A stretch of DNA of 64,000 nucleotides, from assembly GCF_028823635.1 (NCBI RefSeq), contig NZ_JAPEHU010000001.1:496001-560000 (forward strand), written 5' to 3'. Positions 10,992-19,050 of this stretch are shown here, piece by piece. The notes beneath the pieces were generated by a model. It was not told the DNA's origin. It saw only the letters and a list, made by a program, of their open reading frames with translations, and searched no databases. Origin of the DNA: Demequina sp. B12 (lineage in GTDB: Bacteria; Actinomycetota; Actinomycetes; Actinomycetales; Demequinaceae). The translations under genes and the position numbers were made by a program. Each line of letters starts with the position of its first letter. Position 1 is the first letter of the stretch.

Positions 10992-13166
10992 CTAGGCATC
11001 CTCGACGATGGTGCCGCCGAGCATCTTCGCGACCACGTCTGCGCCTGAGAGCTGCGCGTCGGGTGCGCGTTCGTCGTCCTCGGAGATGATTTCTTCTTCC
11101 GGGTATTCGGAGTCGTCGTAGGGCGGCTCCTCCGGCTCGGGGGCGGATCCGCCAAAGGAGCTCGCGCTCGGTGCGCTGGCGCTCGGCGCGGGCGTGGATG
11201 GAGCCGCGGCAACAGCCGCAGCAGCCGCGGCGTAGCCTGCCGACGGTGCTGCCGCGGGAGCGCTCGATGGTGTGGGGCGTGGAGTAGGGGCTGCGACCGG
11301 GCCGGTCGTGGCTTCCACACGCACCTGGAGGCCCAGGGTTTCGCGGACCGCGAGGGCAACGTTCTCAGCGTGCTGAGAGCCGCCGAACCGGCCCGCGAGC
11401 GCAGAGTTGTCGAAGGCGAGCATCAGTACGCCGTTGTCGACGGACGCTACTTGGGCGCTTTGCGACACCATCGACCAGGTCACGCGGCGGCGCTCAAGAG
11501 TTCCGAGCACTTCGCTCCACCTGCGGCGCAGCAGTTCGGCATCGTCGGCGCCACCGGCAACCGCGTTTGCTTGCTGGCCTGCCGCAGGTGCAGGAGCCGA
11601 TGCAGGAGCCGATGCGGGTGCGGCAGGTGCTGCTGCCGCCGGTGCCGAGGGGGCTGCGGGTGCTGATGGGGCGGCCGACACGGGCGGCTCAACAGGCGGT
11701 GAAGCGGGCTGTGAAGGCGGCGGCGATGCGACCGGAGCGCTTGCGGGGGCGTCGTCCTCGGGGTCGTCCCAGGGTGCCGGGGGCCGGGTGTCTGCCGCGG
11801 GGGCTGATGCAGCAGCCGGTGCGGCTGGAGCCGGAGCCGGTGCTGGGCTTGAGGGCGCTGCGGTCGAGGGGGCAGCGCCTGACGGTGCTGTACCGGCTGG
11901 CGCGGCATCGGGCTTGGGCCGGGCTGCAGCGACCGCAGCCTTGGCGCGTTCGGCGGGGGACAGGCCGTCTTGCGGCGCAGCACTCGCGGCGCCACTCGCG
12001 TGAGTCGCGGGTGCGCTCGCGGATGTTGCTGCTGCAGGGGCGGCATACGCGGTGGAAGCGGGGGCCGCGTCCGCTGCCAAGAGGCGAGCGCACAGCAACT
12101 CAAGATGCAGGCGCGGAGACGTTGCTCCCACCATGGACGTCAAAGCCTCATTGATGAGGTCGCCCGCACGGGATCCGCGGGCCAAACCCAGACGACGGCT
12201 CTGGTCCTGCATGCGCTCCAGCTGGTCCTCAGGAACCTCCCCCAGCGCACCCGCGCCAGCGGAACCGGCCGCAGCCAACACCAGCAAGTCCCGGACTCGC
12301 TCCAGCAAGTCCTCAACAAATCGGCGAGGCTCATGACCCGTCGAGATGACACGGTTCACCACGTTGAACAGTGACCCGCCATCGCTTGCTGCCAACGCAT
12401 CAATGGCGTCGTCGAGCAGCGTTGCATCCGTGAAGCCCAGCAAGGCGATCGCGCGCTCATACGTCACACCCGTGTCGTCAGAACCAGCGATCAACTGGTC
12501 CAAGACGGACAACGTGTCACGAACAGAACCGCTACCGGCGCGCACCACCAGCGGCAGCACACCCGCGGCGACCTTGACTCCCTCTGCCTGGCACAAGGTC
12601 TCCAAGTACTCGGTCAGCACACTGGGCGGAACCAGCCGGAACGGATAGTGGTGCGTACGGGACCGAATGGTGCCAATGACCTTGTCTGGCTCCGTGGTCG
12701 CAAAGATAAACCGCACGTGAGGCGGCGGCTCCTCCACCAGTTTCAGGAGGGCATTGAAGCCCTGAGTGGTGACCATGTGAGCCTCATCCAGGATGAAGAT
12801 CTTGTAGCGGTCGCGTGCAGGAGCAAATGCCGCCCGCTCTCGCAGTTCACGAGCGTCGTCAACACCGTTGTGCGACGCCGCGTCAATCTCCACCACGTCG
12901 ACCGAGCCCGAGCCGCCACGCGCCAACTCCACACACGACTCACACGTGCCGCACGGAGTGTCTGTAGGCCCCTCCGCGCAGTTGAGGCAGCGCGCCAAGA
13001 TGCGTGCAGAGGTGGTCTTGCCACACCCGCGCGGCCCTGAGAACAAGTACGCATGGTTGACCTTGTCGGCGCGTAGCGCCTGCATCAGCGGGGTAGTGAC
13101 ATGCTCCTGGCCCACCACGTCAGCGAACGCGTCCGGGCGGTAGCGGCGGTACAAGGCTTGGCTCAC
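10992..13166 (-). CDS. dnaX: DNA polymerase III subunit gamma/tau
   Basis: Clamp-loader ATPase of the replicative polymerase. The protein has 724 residues, starting at GTG 13166 (VSQALYRRYRPDAFADVVGQEHV). The -10 hexamer TAGGCT lies 7 nt upstream. Walker A GPRGCGKTT is near residues 42-50, zinc-binding cysteines are in CLNCAEGPTDTPCGTCESC at about 62-80, DEAH is near 125, and the sensor region FATTEPDKVIGTIRSR follows. Residues about 395-550 and again 630-700 are long Ala/Pro-rich linkers, normal for actinobacterial DnaX. No frameshift signal for a short gamma form is evident. Confidence 0.96.
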   Translation of the reverse strand: MSQALYRRYRPDAFADVVGQEHVTTPLMQALRADKVNHAYLFSGPRGCGKTTSARILARCLNCAEGPTDTPCGTCESCVELARGGSGSVDVVEIDAASHNGVDDARELRERAAFAPARDRYKIFILDEAHMVTTQGFNALLKLVEEPPPHVRFIFATTEPDKVIGTIRSRTHHYPFRLVPPSVLTEYLETLCQAEGVKVAAGVLPLVVRAGSGSVRDTLSVLDQLIAGSDDTGVTYERAIALLGFTDATLLDDAIDALAASDGGSLFNVVNRVISTGHEPRRFVEDLLERVRDLLVLAAAGSAGAGALGEVPEDQLERMQDQSRRLGLARGSRAGDLINEALTSMVGATSPRLHLELLCARLLAADAAPASTAYAAPAAATSASAPATHASGAASAAPQDGLSPAERAKAAVAAARPKPDAAPAGTAPSGAAPSTAAPSSPAPAPAPAAPAAASAPAADTRPPAPWDDPEDDAPASAPVASPPPSQPASPPVEPPVSAAPSAPAAPSAPAAAAPAAPASAPASAPAPAAGQQANAVAGGADDAELLRRRWSEVLGTLERRRVTWSMVSQSAQVASVDNGVLMLAFDNSALAGRFGGSQHAENVALAVRETLGLQVRVEATTGPVAAPTPRPTPSSAPAAAPSAGYAAAAAAVAAAPSTPAPSASAPSASSFGGSAPEPEEPPYDDSEYPEEEIISEDDERAPDAQLSGADVVAKMLGGTIVEDA

Positions 13167-13173
13167 GGGACTG

Positions 13174-13179
13174 AGCCTA
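13174..13179 (-). promoter_or_regulatory. -10 hexamer TAGGCT, leaderless dnaX start
   Basis: TAGGCT on the minus strand with a 7-nt gap to the dnaX GTG; supports the GTG 13166 start. Confidence 0.5.
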
Positions 13180-13247
13180 ACTGTCCCCGGTGACACACGC
13201 ATCGGCCCTCCACATCCCCCAGTCCACCTGCACCCTGGGTCTACACG

Positions 13248-13291
13248 CACGAAGGCCGCGCCAGGAGGGAGAGCCTGGCGCGGCCTTCGTG
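13248..13291 (-). terminator. terminator hairpin after adhP
   Basis: Perfect 18-bp arms 13248-13265 and 13274-13291 enclose an 8-nt loop, 14 bp beyond the adhP stop. There is no T-tract, as often in actinobacteria. Confidence 0.85.
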
Positions 13292-13305
13292 AGAGAAAGC
13301 AGGAT

Positions 13306-14337
13306 TTATGCCATGTCCATGACAATCCGGCCGTCGATCTTGCCAGCGTGCATGCGGGCAAAGATGTCGTTGATGTTGTCCAGTGGTTCCACCGCATAGG
13401 TCGGGGAGACCTTGCCGCGAGCGAAGAAGTCAATGGCCTCTTCCATGTCGCGGCGCGTACCCACGATCGATCCGCGTACGGTCCAGCCGTTCAACACCAC
13501 AGAGAAAATGTCCAGCGGGAACTGCTCCGGAGGCAAGCCCACGAGCGACACGGTGCCACCGCGACGCAACGAGCTCACTGCCTGAGGGAATGCCTTGCCG
13601 TTGACGGCCGTGACCAGCGCACCGTGCACGCCGCCCCCGGTCGCTGCCTGGATCTCGGCAGCAGCATCGGCAGTCGTGGCAGCGTTGATCGCCACCTCCG
13701 CACCGTGCTTCTTAGCGAGAGCCAACTTGGCATCGTCCACATCCACTGCCACCACACGACGGCCCATCGCCACCGCGTACTGCACTGCAATGTGACCCAA
13801 ACCGCCGATGCCGGAGATCAGGACCCAGTCGCCAGGCTTGGTGTCGGTCTGCTTGAGGCCCTTGTACACCGTGACGCCAGCGCACAGGATGGGTGCGGCC
13901 GCCGCAAGGTCCACGCCGTCAGGAAGGATGGGGCAGTAGCGCGCATCGACGAGCATGTACTGACCGAACGAGCCGTCCACGGCGTAGCCGCCGTTCTTCT
14001 GCTGCAGGCACAGGGTTTCCCAGCCCGACTCGCAGAACTCGCATTCGCCGCACGCGCTCCACAGCCAAGCGTTGCCGACGGTGTCGCCCACACTGACACG
14101 AGTAACGCGGTCGCCTACAGCGACAACTTCGCCCACACCTTCGTGGCCGGGAATGAATGGGGGAGTGGGCTTGACCGGCCAGTCGCCTTCAGCGGCGTGG
14201 AGGTCGGTGTGGCACACACCCGAGTACTTCACCTTGACGAGGGCCTCGAAGGGTCCGGGACTGGGAAGTTCCACCTCAGAGACGTCGAGCGGAGCGTCGA
14301 AGCTCCGTACTACTGCGGCACGGAAAGTGTCGACCAT
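13306..14337 (-). CDS. adhP: zinc-dependent alcohol dehydrogenase (AdhP type)
   Basis: Oxidises primary alcohols or reduces aldehydes with NAD(H) in the cytoplasm. The 343 residues match AdhP. Catalytic zinc ligands are visible: Cys in SGVCHTD near residue 43, and His in GHEG near 66. The four-cysteine structural zinc site is CGECEFCESGWETLC at about 96-110. The NAD fold GIGGLGHIAVQ starts near residue 174. The start has GAAGGGA upstream. It is monocistronic, with a strong terminator. It probably takes part in fermentation or aldehyde detoxification. Confidence 0.95.
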   Translation of the reverse strand: MVDTFRAAVVRSFDAPLDVSEVELPSPGPFEALVKVKYSGVCHTDLHAAEGDWPVKPTPPFIPGHEGVGEVVAVGDRVTRVSVGDTVGNAWLWSACGECEFCESGWETLCLQQKNGGYAVDGSFGQYMLVDARYCPILPDGVDLAAAAPILCAGVTVYKGLKQTDTKPGDWVLISGIGGLGHIAVQYAVAMGRRVVAVDVDDAKLALAKKHGAEVAINAATTADAAAEIQAATGGGVHGALVTAVNGKAFPQAVSSLRRGGTVSLVGLPPEQFPLDIFSVVLNGWTVRGSIVGTRRDMEEAIDFFARGKVSPTYAVEPLDNINDIFARMHAGKIDGRIVMDMA

Positions 14338-14504
14338 GATTTTTCCCTTCGTTTTTATGTCGTCTCCGGGGACAACAATTCCAACGTACGCCTGGGATTT
14401 GGGCTCTGCACGGGGAAGAACGTCCCTAGTGGGGTGAGACCTCCGTCACACTCCGGGCTGTAGTCGTCACTGGGGCGGCAGGTGGTCGCTTTTGGGTGGT
14501 TCTG

Positions 14505-14667
14505 GTCGGTTTGGCACACGGCTGGGACGGATGGGGCCGATGTGGCGGGTGGGGGGTCGTTTCGCGTCGGTTTGGCACACGGCTGGGACGGATGGGGCCG
14601 ATGTTGCAGGTGGGGATGCACGTGAGCCACACGGTTCACAGCAGCAACAGGTGTGTGTCAAACCGAC
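14505..14667. repeat. intergenic inverted-repeat element, copy B with tandem left half
   Basis: A 61-bp unit begins at 14505 and is repeated at 14566; the first 39 nt of each are identical (GTCGGTTTGGCACACGGCTG onward, including GGGGCCGATG 28 nt in). The right end GTGTCAAACCGAC (14655-14667) is the inverted complement of the left ends. Inside the second unit GTGAGCC/GGTTCAC can pair. Other copies are at 9490 and 61278. It lies between adhP and the SRP RNA. Confidence 0.8.
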
Positions 14668-14770
14668 TGGGCGCAGGCGCGCGGGGCGCGGGGCGCAGGG
14701 CTGCGGCGGGACGATGCGCGAGGAGGGCTACAGATTCAGAGCGCGCGCGAGGGAATGCCAGTGGGCATAG
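14668..14770. other. GC-rich spacer between repeat B and SRP RNA
   Basis: Contains short imperfect GCGCGGGGC iterations near 14679-14700. I see no gene, and no further signal I can support. Confidence 0.4.
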
Positions 14771-14862
14771 AAGGACCCCCCACGCACCCGACAGAGCCCG
14801 CTTACCCTTGCTGCATTCCTGCCCTGGGGGAGTTGGGCGAGGTATCGCCACGTGGGGGGTCA
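14771..14862 (-). ncRNA. ffs: signal recognition particle RNA, small bacterial type
   Basis: On the minus strand the conserved apical helix reads CCAGGGCAGGAATGCAGC followed by AAGGGTAAGCGGG, with a GGAA tetraloop, as in actinobacterial SRP RNA. The ends GACCCCCCACG and CGTGGGGGGTC pair to close the hairpin. A TACACT hexamer at 14874-14869 lies about 7 nt before the probable 5' end. The tetraloop-closing pairs are CA/TG rather than the usual CC/GG, a compensated change. It sits beside tRNA-Ser and near dnaX-recR, as is common. It guides Ffh-bound ribosomes to the membrane. Confidence 0.9.
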
Positions 14863-14946
14863 GCGTCAAGTGTAGCGGCCTTGGCCACAGGGCAAAATCT
14901 GCCCGGTTAGGAGTTCTGCCAATGCTCGGGTAACATTTCTGCGCCT

Positions 14947-15036
14947 GGAGGATTCGCATAGTGGCCTAGTGCGCACGCTTGGAAAGCGTGTTGGGTGTTA
15001 AAGCCCTCAGGGGTTCGAATCCCCTATCCTCCGCCA
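14947..15036 (+). tRNA. tRNA-Ser (anticodon GGA)
   Basis: A 90-nt type II tRNA with encoded CCA. The acceptor arms GGAGGAT and ATCCTCC pair. The anticodon loop TTGGAAA gives GGA, reading UCC/UCU serine codons. A long variable arm and GGTTCGAATCC T-arm are present. Confidence 0.97.
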
Positions 15037-15074
15037 AGACGTCCCAGACGCATCCTGCCCCAGGAGTGGAATAC

Positions 15075-15776
15075 GTGACTGACGCACACCAGCCCCACGC
15101 GACAACGCGCGGCTCGGTGACGCGTCGCCGCCGCCGTGAACGCCAGCTCGTGGTCTTCGGTGTGCTGATCATTGTGCTGACAGCCCTGACCATTGCTTCG
15201 CTTGCGATCTACAACGGCAATGCCTCGGGCCCCTTCAAGGCCGCGATTCACACCCCTGCTGGCGAGTTCGAAGCCGACACCACTTTGGTGTGCCCGCCCA
15301 GCAACACCACGCCACTTCCCGCAGAGGAAGTCGTCGTGCGAGTCGACAATGCCACTGACGCCCAAGGCCTCGCGGGAACCACCGCAACAGCCTTGGAAAG
15401 CCGCGGATTCGTGGTCAGCGGCGCGCAGAACTGGTCGCGTTCGTACGACGGCAACGTGGAGATCCTGTTCGGCAGCCAGGGCGTTGTCCACGCGTACACG
15501 CTCGCGCTGCAGTTCGACAACGTGGAACTCACGCTGGACAGCCGCTCCGACATCACTCTGGATCTGATCCTGGGTGCTGAGTATGTCGAGACGCCTGGTC
15601 TGCGTTCCGCGCTGGCCCCTGAGCTTGACCCGGACGTTGCGCTTGCCGCAGGCGAGGCCTGCCTGCCCGTGGATGTCGTCGAACCCCAGCTTGCGCCCGG
15701 CGACTTGCCTGCGAACCCGCTGGCCACCGCAAGCCCCGAGCCTTCCGCCGAGCCCTCCGAAGGTGGCGACGAGTAA
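15075..15776 (+). CDS. LytR C-terminal-domain membrane protein
   Basis: The protein has 233 residues. I start at GTG 15075 with AGGAG at 15062-15066; the upstream frame runs into the tRNA. After a basic stretch (TRRRRRERQ) comes a transmembrane helix at about residues 24-46 (LVVFGVLIIVLTALTIASLAIY). Outside it lies a LytR_C-like domain (VVVRVDNATDAQGLAGTTATALESRGFVV, about residues 88-116). The C-terminus is Pro/Ser/Glu-rich. The domain family is found in envelope proteins beside LytR-CpsA-Psr enzymes; the precise role is unknown. A terminator hairpin follows at 15891. Confidence 0.8.
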   Translation: MTDAHQPHATTRGSVTRRRRRERQLVVFGVLIIVLTALTIASLAIYNGNASGPFKAAIHTPAGEFEADTTLVCPPSNTTPLPAEEVVVRVDNATDAQGLAGTTATALESRGFVVSGAQNWSRSYDGNVEILFGSQGVVHAYTLALQFDNVELTLDSRSDITLDLILGAEYVETPGLRSALAPELDPDVALAAGEACLPVDVVEPQLAPGDLPANPLATASPEPSAEPSEGGDE

Positions 15777-15890
15777 CACGCTCGCTTCCCCCGGCTCCCG
15801 CACCTCCCATGCTGGCAGTACTTGAGTGCCACATGTGGGCCCAAAGTGACGCCAGATGACTGCCAGGACGCAGCGCCTCAAGAAACACGA

Positions 15891-15920
15891 AAGCCCGGCT
15901 CCTCTACAGGAGCCGGGCTT
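15891..15920. terminator. bidirectional terminator hairpin
   Basis: Perfect 13-bp arms AAGCCCGGCTCCT and AGGAGCCGGGCTT with a 4-nt loop, between the LytR_C gene and the minus-strand tRNA-Ser. Confidence 0.9.
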
Positions 15921-15932
15921 GTCGCTTCAGCG

Positions 15933-16020
15933 CGGTGACGGTGGGATTTGAACCCACGGTACGGGGTTACCGTACACAGCATTTCGAGTGCTGCACCTTC
16001 GGCCGCTCGGACACGTCACC
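15933..16020 (-). tRNA. tRNA-Ser (anticodon CGA)
   Basis: Minus-strand type II tRNA. The acceptor GGTGACG pairs with CGTCACC. The anticodon loop CTCGAAA gives CGA, reading UCG. The long variable arm TACGGTAACCCCGTA and T-arm GGTTCAAATCC are clear. CCA is not encoded. Confidence 0.96.
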
Positions 16021-16053
16021 GCGGAAAAGATTACCGGCTGTTCAGCCTGAAAC

Positions 16054-17151
16054 CTAATCGGCGGAGTGAGGCGGTCCTAGTCGGTGAGTGTCGTCGGGGG
16101 CTGCTGCGGGATGGATGAGCGCGGTGGCGACTGCGAGGCTTGCGCCAAGGAAGGTGTCGACGAGTCGTTCGCTGGTGATGGCGGAGTCACCGAACGTTCC
16201 GGAGCCTGCGCTGACAATGACGAGTGCCATGGGAGTGACGGCGGTGACCGCGATGGCGTAGTGGCGGGTGATGGTGGCTTCGGTGATGAACTGGAGTGCG
16301 CCCAGCGTGAGGGCGAGTAGGACGGGTGCGGGGTCCAGGTGCACGATGCCCAAGTACACGCCCACTCCTAGGACGGTGCCGACGGTGCGGTGAAGTCCGC
16401 GCGTCACGGCTAGGCCGCGGCCGGGGACGACGCCCACCACCACGACTCCTGCGGCGACGGCCCAGTAGGCGCGGTCGGCGTCGAGCCACACCATGCTGAC
16501 GACGGTCGCGACTACGGTGACGATGACGGTGCGGGTGAGGAGTTCTTTGGCGCCTGCGTCCCAGGTGGGCCGGGCGAGCAGGACGGAGAGGGGGCGGGGG
16601 GTGATCTGCCAGTGTTGGCGACGGATGAGCGGTGCGAGCGAGGCGAGCACGGCCCAGGCGCAGCCTGCGGCGACGGTGCCGATGAGGGTGGCCGGTGCCA
16701 TGCCGCCTTCGACGGCGTGTCCGGACAGTCCGTAGACGAGGATGGGGAACAGCGGGCCGGGCGGGCCTAGGCGGTAGCCGTGGACTGCGACAGCGATGAG
16801 GACGGTGACGGCGATCAGTCCCGCGGCGAAGGCGGCGGGGTAGGGGCCGAGCAGTGCGCCGCAGGCGCTCGTAGCGACCAGCACGAGCCCCGCGATGGGG
16901 CGCAGTCGGAGGCGTTCCAAACGGGGCAATGCAGCAAAGTAGGGAACGGTGAAGGCGCCTGTGGCGGCGATCAGGCCCAGGTCCAGACGGTCGAATGCGA
17001 TGCCCACCAGCACGGGGAGGGTCATGACGATGGCGGCTTGCAGCGCGATGGGCCAGCGTGGCTGTTGCGCGGGAGTCACGGTGCCCAGGCTGATGACGGC
17101 GCGTTTCACGCCTCCGCGCCAGGCTTTGCGCCGTGAAGGGTCCTCGGCCAT
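16054..17151 (-). CDS. FUSC-family / aromatic acid exporter-like membrane protein
   Basis: The protein has 365 residues and is mostly hydrophobic, with about ten membrane segments in two groups (residues about 35-180 and 205-345). That is the arrangement of FUSC/YccS-like and aromatic-acid exporter proteins. The second half opens with a polar stretch (LARPTWDAGAKELLTRTVIV) followed by LDADRAYWAVAAGVVVV, which resembles the FUSC_2 domain. Its ATG directly follows the tadA stop, so the two may be cotranscribed. Substrate unknown. Confidence 0.75.
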   Translation of the reverse strand: MAEDPSRRKAWRGGVKRAVISLGTVTPAQQPRWPIALQAAIVMTLPVLVGIAFDRLDLGLIAATGAFTVPYFAALPRLERLRLRPIAGLVLVATSACGALLGPYPAAFAAGLIAVTVLIAVAVHGYRLGPPGPLFPILVYGLSGHAVEGGMAPATLIGTVAAGCAWAVLASLAPLIRRQHWQITPRPLSVLLARPTWDAGAKELLTRTVIVTVVATVVSMVWLDADRAYWAVAAGVVVVGVVPGRGLAVTRGLHRTVGTVLGVGVYLGIVHLDPAPVLLALTLGALQFITEATITRHYAIAVTAVTPMALVIVSAGSGTFGDSAITSERLVDTFLGASLAVATALIHPAAAPDDTHRLGPPHSAD

Positions 17152-17604
17152 TTAGCGTCGTGCCTCGAAGAAGTCGCGGAGGAGTTGCGCGGATTCGTCG
17201 GCGAGGACGCCGGACACCACTTCCACTTTGGAGCCGATGCGGGCGTCACGCACCACGTCCCATTGACTTCCAGTGGCGCCGGCTTTGTCATCCCATGCGC
17301 CCAGGACGATGCGGGGGATACGTGCAGCAAGTGCAGCTCCTGCACACATGAGGCAGGGTTCGAGGGTGACCACCAGGGTGCAGTCGTCGAGGCGCCAGCG
17401 ACCTAGGGCCGATGCTGCGGCTTGGAGGGCGCGAACCTCGGCGTGGGCGGTGGGGTCACCGTGGGCTTCGCGTTCGTTGCGCCCTTCGCCCACGATGGTG
17501 CCGTCGGGTGCGACAACAACGGCGCCCACGGGCACGTCCCCTGTCGCTATCGCGCCGGCCGCAAGCGTTAGTGCTGCGCGCATCGGCCCTTCCCACACAC
17601 TCAC
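17152..17604 (-). CDS. tadA: tRNA-specific adenosine deaminase
   Basis: Deaminates A34 of tRNA-Arg(ACG) to inosine. The protein has 150 residues. Zinc and catalytic motifs are TAHAEV at about residues 52-57 (His and proton-shuttling Glu) and LEPCLMCAGA at about 81-90 (two Cys). The start is GTG 17604, supported by a -10 hexamer TAACCT ending 6 nt upstream. An alternative ATG eight codons in lies inside a copy of the GGGCCGATGCG motif. The FUSC-like gene follows without a gap. Confidence 0.93.
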   Translation of the reverse strand: MSVWEGPMRAALTLAAGAIATGDVPVGAVVVAPDGTIVGEGRNEREAHGDPTAHAEVRALQAAASALGRWRLDDCTLVVTLEPCLMCAGAALAARIPRIVLGAWDDKAGATGSQWDVVRDARIGSKVEVVSGVLADESAQLLRDFFEARR

Positions 17605-17610
17605 GTGACC

Positions 17611-17616
17611 AGGTTA
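17611..17616 (-). promoter_or_regulatory. -10 hexamer TAACCT, leaderless tadA start
   Basis: TAACCT on the minus strand, 6-nt gap, then GTG of tadA. Confidence 0.5.
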
Positions 17617-17676
17617 CCGGCGTGAAATGCTGCACACCTGGGACCGGCGTCGCCGCCCCTGGGGCGCTGGCAAAGG

Positions 17677-17682
17677 TACCGT
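17677..17682 (+). promoter_or_regulatory. -10 hexamer TACCGT, leaderless upp start
   Basis: TACCGT, 6-nt gap, then the upp ATG at 17689; no ribosome site is present. Confidence 0.5.
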
Positions 17683-17688
17683 GGTGCC

Positions 17689-18330
17689 ATGGAACTGCAC
17701 GTTGCTGATCACCCGCTCATTCGCCACAAAGTCACGGTGTTGCGGGACAAGCGCACCCCGTCCCCCACGTTCCGCCTGCTCGTTGATGAGCTGGTGACGC
17801 TGCTTGCGTATGAGGCGACGCGTCATGTGCGGGTGGATGCGCATGAGGTGGAGACGCCGTTGACCACGGCGACGGGCACGAAGATCGCGGACCCGGCGCC
17901 GATCATTGTGCCGATTCTGCGTGCAGGTCTGGGCATGCTCGACGGTATGCAGCGCCTGATCCCCAGCGCCGAGGTGGGCTTCTTGGGGTTGAAGCGTGAC
18001 GAGGAAACCCTGGAGGCCGTCACGTATGCGAACCGTCTGCCGGACGACCTGACGGGCCGTCAGGTGTTCCTCATTGACCCGATGCTCGCGACGGGTGGTT
18101 CGCTCATCATGGCCATCGACTATGTGCTGCAGCGCGGCGCAACCGATGTGACGTGCGTGTGCCTGCTTGCCGCACCTGAGGGCATCCAGAACGTGCAGGA
18201 CGCTGTGGGCGACCGTGCGGATGTCACCGTGGTGGTGGCGCAGGTGGACGAGAAGCTCAACGAGCAGGGATACATCGTTCCTGGCTTGGGTGACGCGGGT
18301 GACCGCCTGTACGGCGTGATTGGCGATTAG
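17689..18330 (+). CDS. upp: uracil phosphoribosyltransferase
   Basis: Pyrimidine salvage: uracil plus PRPP gives UMP. The 213 residues match the family. The PRPP-binding loop DPMLATGGS is at about residues 127-135, preceded by [13 protein letters not shown] and followed by the C-terminal uracil-binding segment [15 protein letters not shown]. Its last 4 nt overlap those of the convergent gene ending at 18327. tadA lies divergently upstream. A leaderless start is likely. Confidence 0.97.
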   Translation: MELHVADHPLIRHKVTVLRDKRTPSPTFRLLVDELVTLLAYEATRHVRVDAHEVETPLTTATGTKIADPAPIIVPILRAGLGMLDGMQRLIPSAEVGFLGLKRDEETLEAVTYANRLPDDLTGRQVFLIDPMLATGGSLIMAIDYVLQRGATDVTCVCLLAAPEGIQNVQDAVGDRADVTVVVAQVDEKLNEQGYIVPGLGDAGDRLYGVIGD

Positions 18331-18956
18331 CCCACCAGCTGAGCGGCCCCCGGGCCGTCCAGGAGTTCTGCGCTGACGGGCCGGCCGGAGACGGCGAGGA
18401 ACAGGTCGATGGCCGCTCCGGTGACCTCGATTCCTTCGCCCCATGCGGCGCCGGTCGCAGAGTCGATGAGTCGGTAGCCCGCGGCCCGCTCACGTCCGCC
18501 ACCGAACCAGGTGGGGGTGCGGAGTTGGTAGGTCAGTGCGTCGTGCACGCCTTCCGCGGGGTAGGACCCGGTGATGCCTAGCGGCCTGCGGATGTCTTCG
18601 CCGTGGAGGTAGACCTCGACGAGTCGGGTGGCGCGGTGTGCGGTGGGGATGCGCCGGTAGTGCGCGATTGCTTGGTAGTCGGCGAGGGTGTCGTGGGGGT
18701 CGTCGCGTTTGCACCGTTGGATGCCGTCGATGTTGGTCTGGTCGAAGTCGCCCTTGGCTCGCATCATGCTCCAGATGAATGCCCACTTTCCGGTGGCGGC
18801 AGTGTCGAGTTGGTGGGCGAGGACGTCGTGGACTGTCCAGTTGCGGCACGCGGTGGGGGTTTCCCAGGCGTCGCGCGGGAGGTCGGTGAGGTCGTCGATC
18901 AGGTGGTGGCGTTCGGCGTGGACGAGTTCCCAGACCTCTGACTTGCGCAAGTACAT
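18327..18956 (-). CDS. maleylpyruvate isomerase-like (MDMPI/DinB fold) protein
   Basis: The protein has 209 residues. The N-terminal half has the mycothiol-dependent isomerase/DinB-like pattern ([14 protein letters not shown]... [17 protein letters not shown] at about residues 38-53), with a His that would bind metal. A further [16 protein letters not shown] segment at about 111-126 fits the same family. It is divergent from an HxlR regulator at 19051, which may control it. Such proteins include mycothiol-dependent isomerases and many of unknown reaction; the substrate here is unknown. Confidence 0.75.
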   Translation of the reverse strand: MYLRKSEVWELVHAERHHLIDDLTDLPRDAWETPTACRNWTVHDVLAHQLDTAATGKWAFIWSMMRAKGDFDQTNIDGIQRCKRDDPHDTLADYQAIAHYRRIPTAHRATRLVEVYLHGEDIRRPLGITGSYPAEGVHDALTYQLRTPTWFGGGRERAAGYRLIDSATGAAWGEGIEVTGAAIDLFLAVSGRPVSAELLDGPGAAQLVG

Positions 18957-19038
18957 CCTGTTTACCCCGTAACTTAACTTTTAGTAGTAATCGCTACGGT
19001 AAGCGGAGTTGCTACTGGGCGTCAAGAGCTGATCGGAG

Positions 19039-19044
19039 TACGAT
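19039..19044 (+). promoter_or_regulatory. -10 hexamer TACGAT, leaderless start of the HxlR gene
   Basis: TACGAT, 6-nt gap, then ATG 19051. The 94-bp divergent spacer with the MDMPI-like gene holds an AT-rich stretch at 18970-19000, which is a likely promoter/operator region. Confidence 0.5.
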
Positions 19045-19050
19045 CGCCGC

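Noticed and set aside
11407-12154. Ala/Gly-rich and Arg-rich open frames opposite the dnaX linker
   Set aside because: Explained by the Ala/Pro-rich low-complexity linker of dnaX.
14426-14661. Repetitive small open frames through the tandem repeat near 14.5 kb
   Set aside because: They translate the DNA repeat itself, run in several frames, and have no ribosome site.
14505-14667. CRISPR array
   Set aside because: Only two direct units of 61 bp, no regular spacers and no cas genes.
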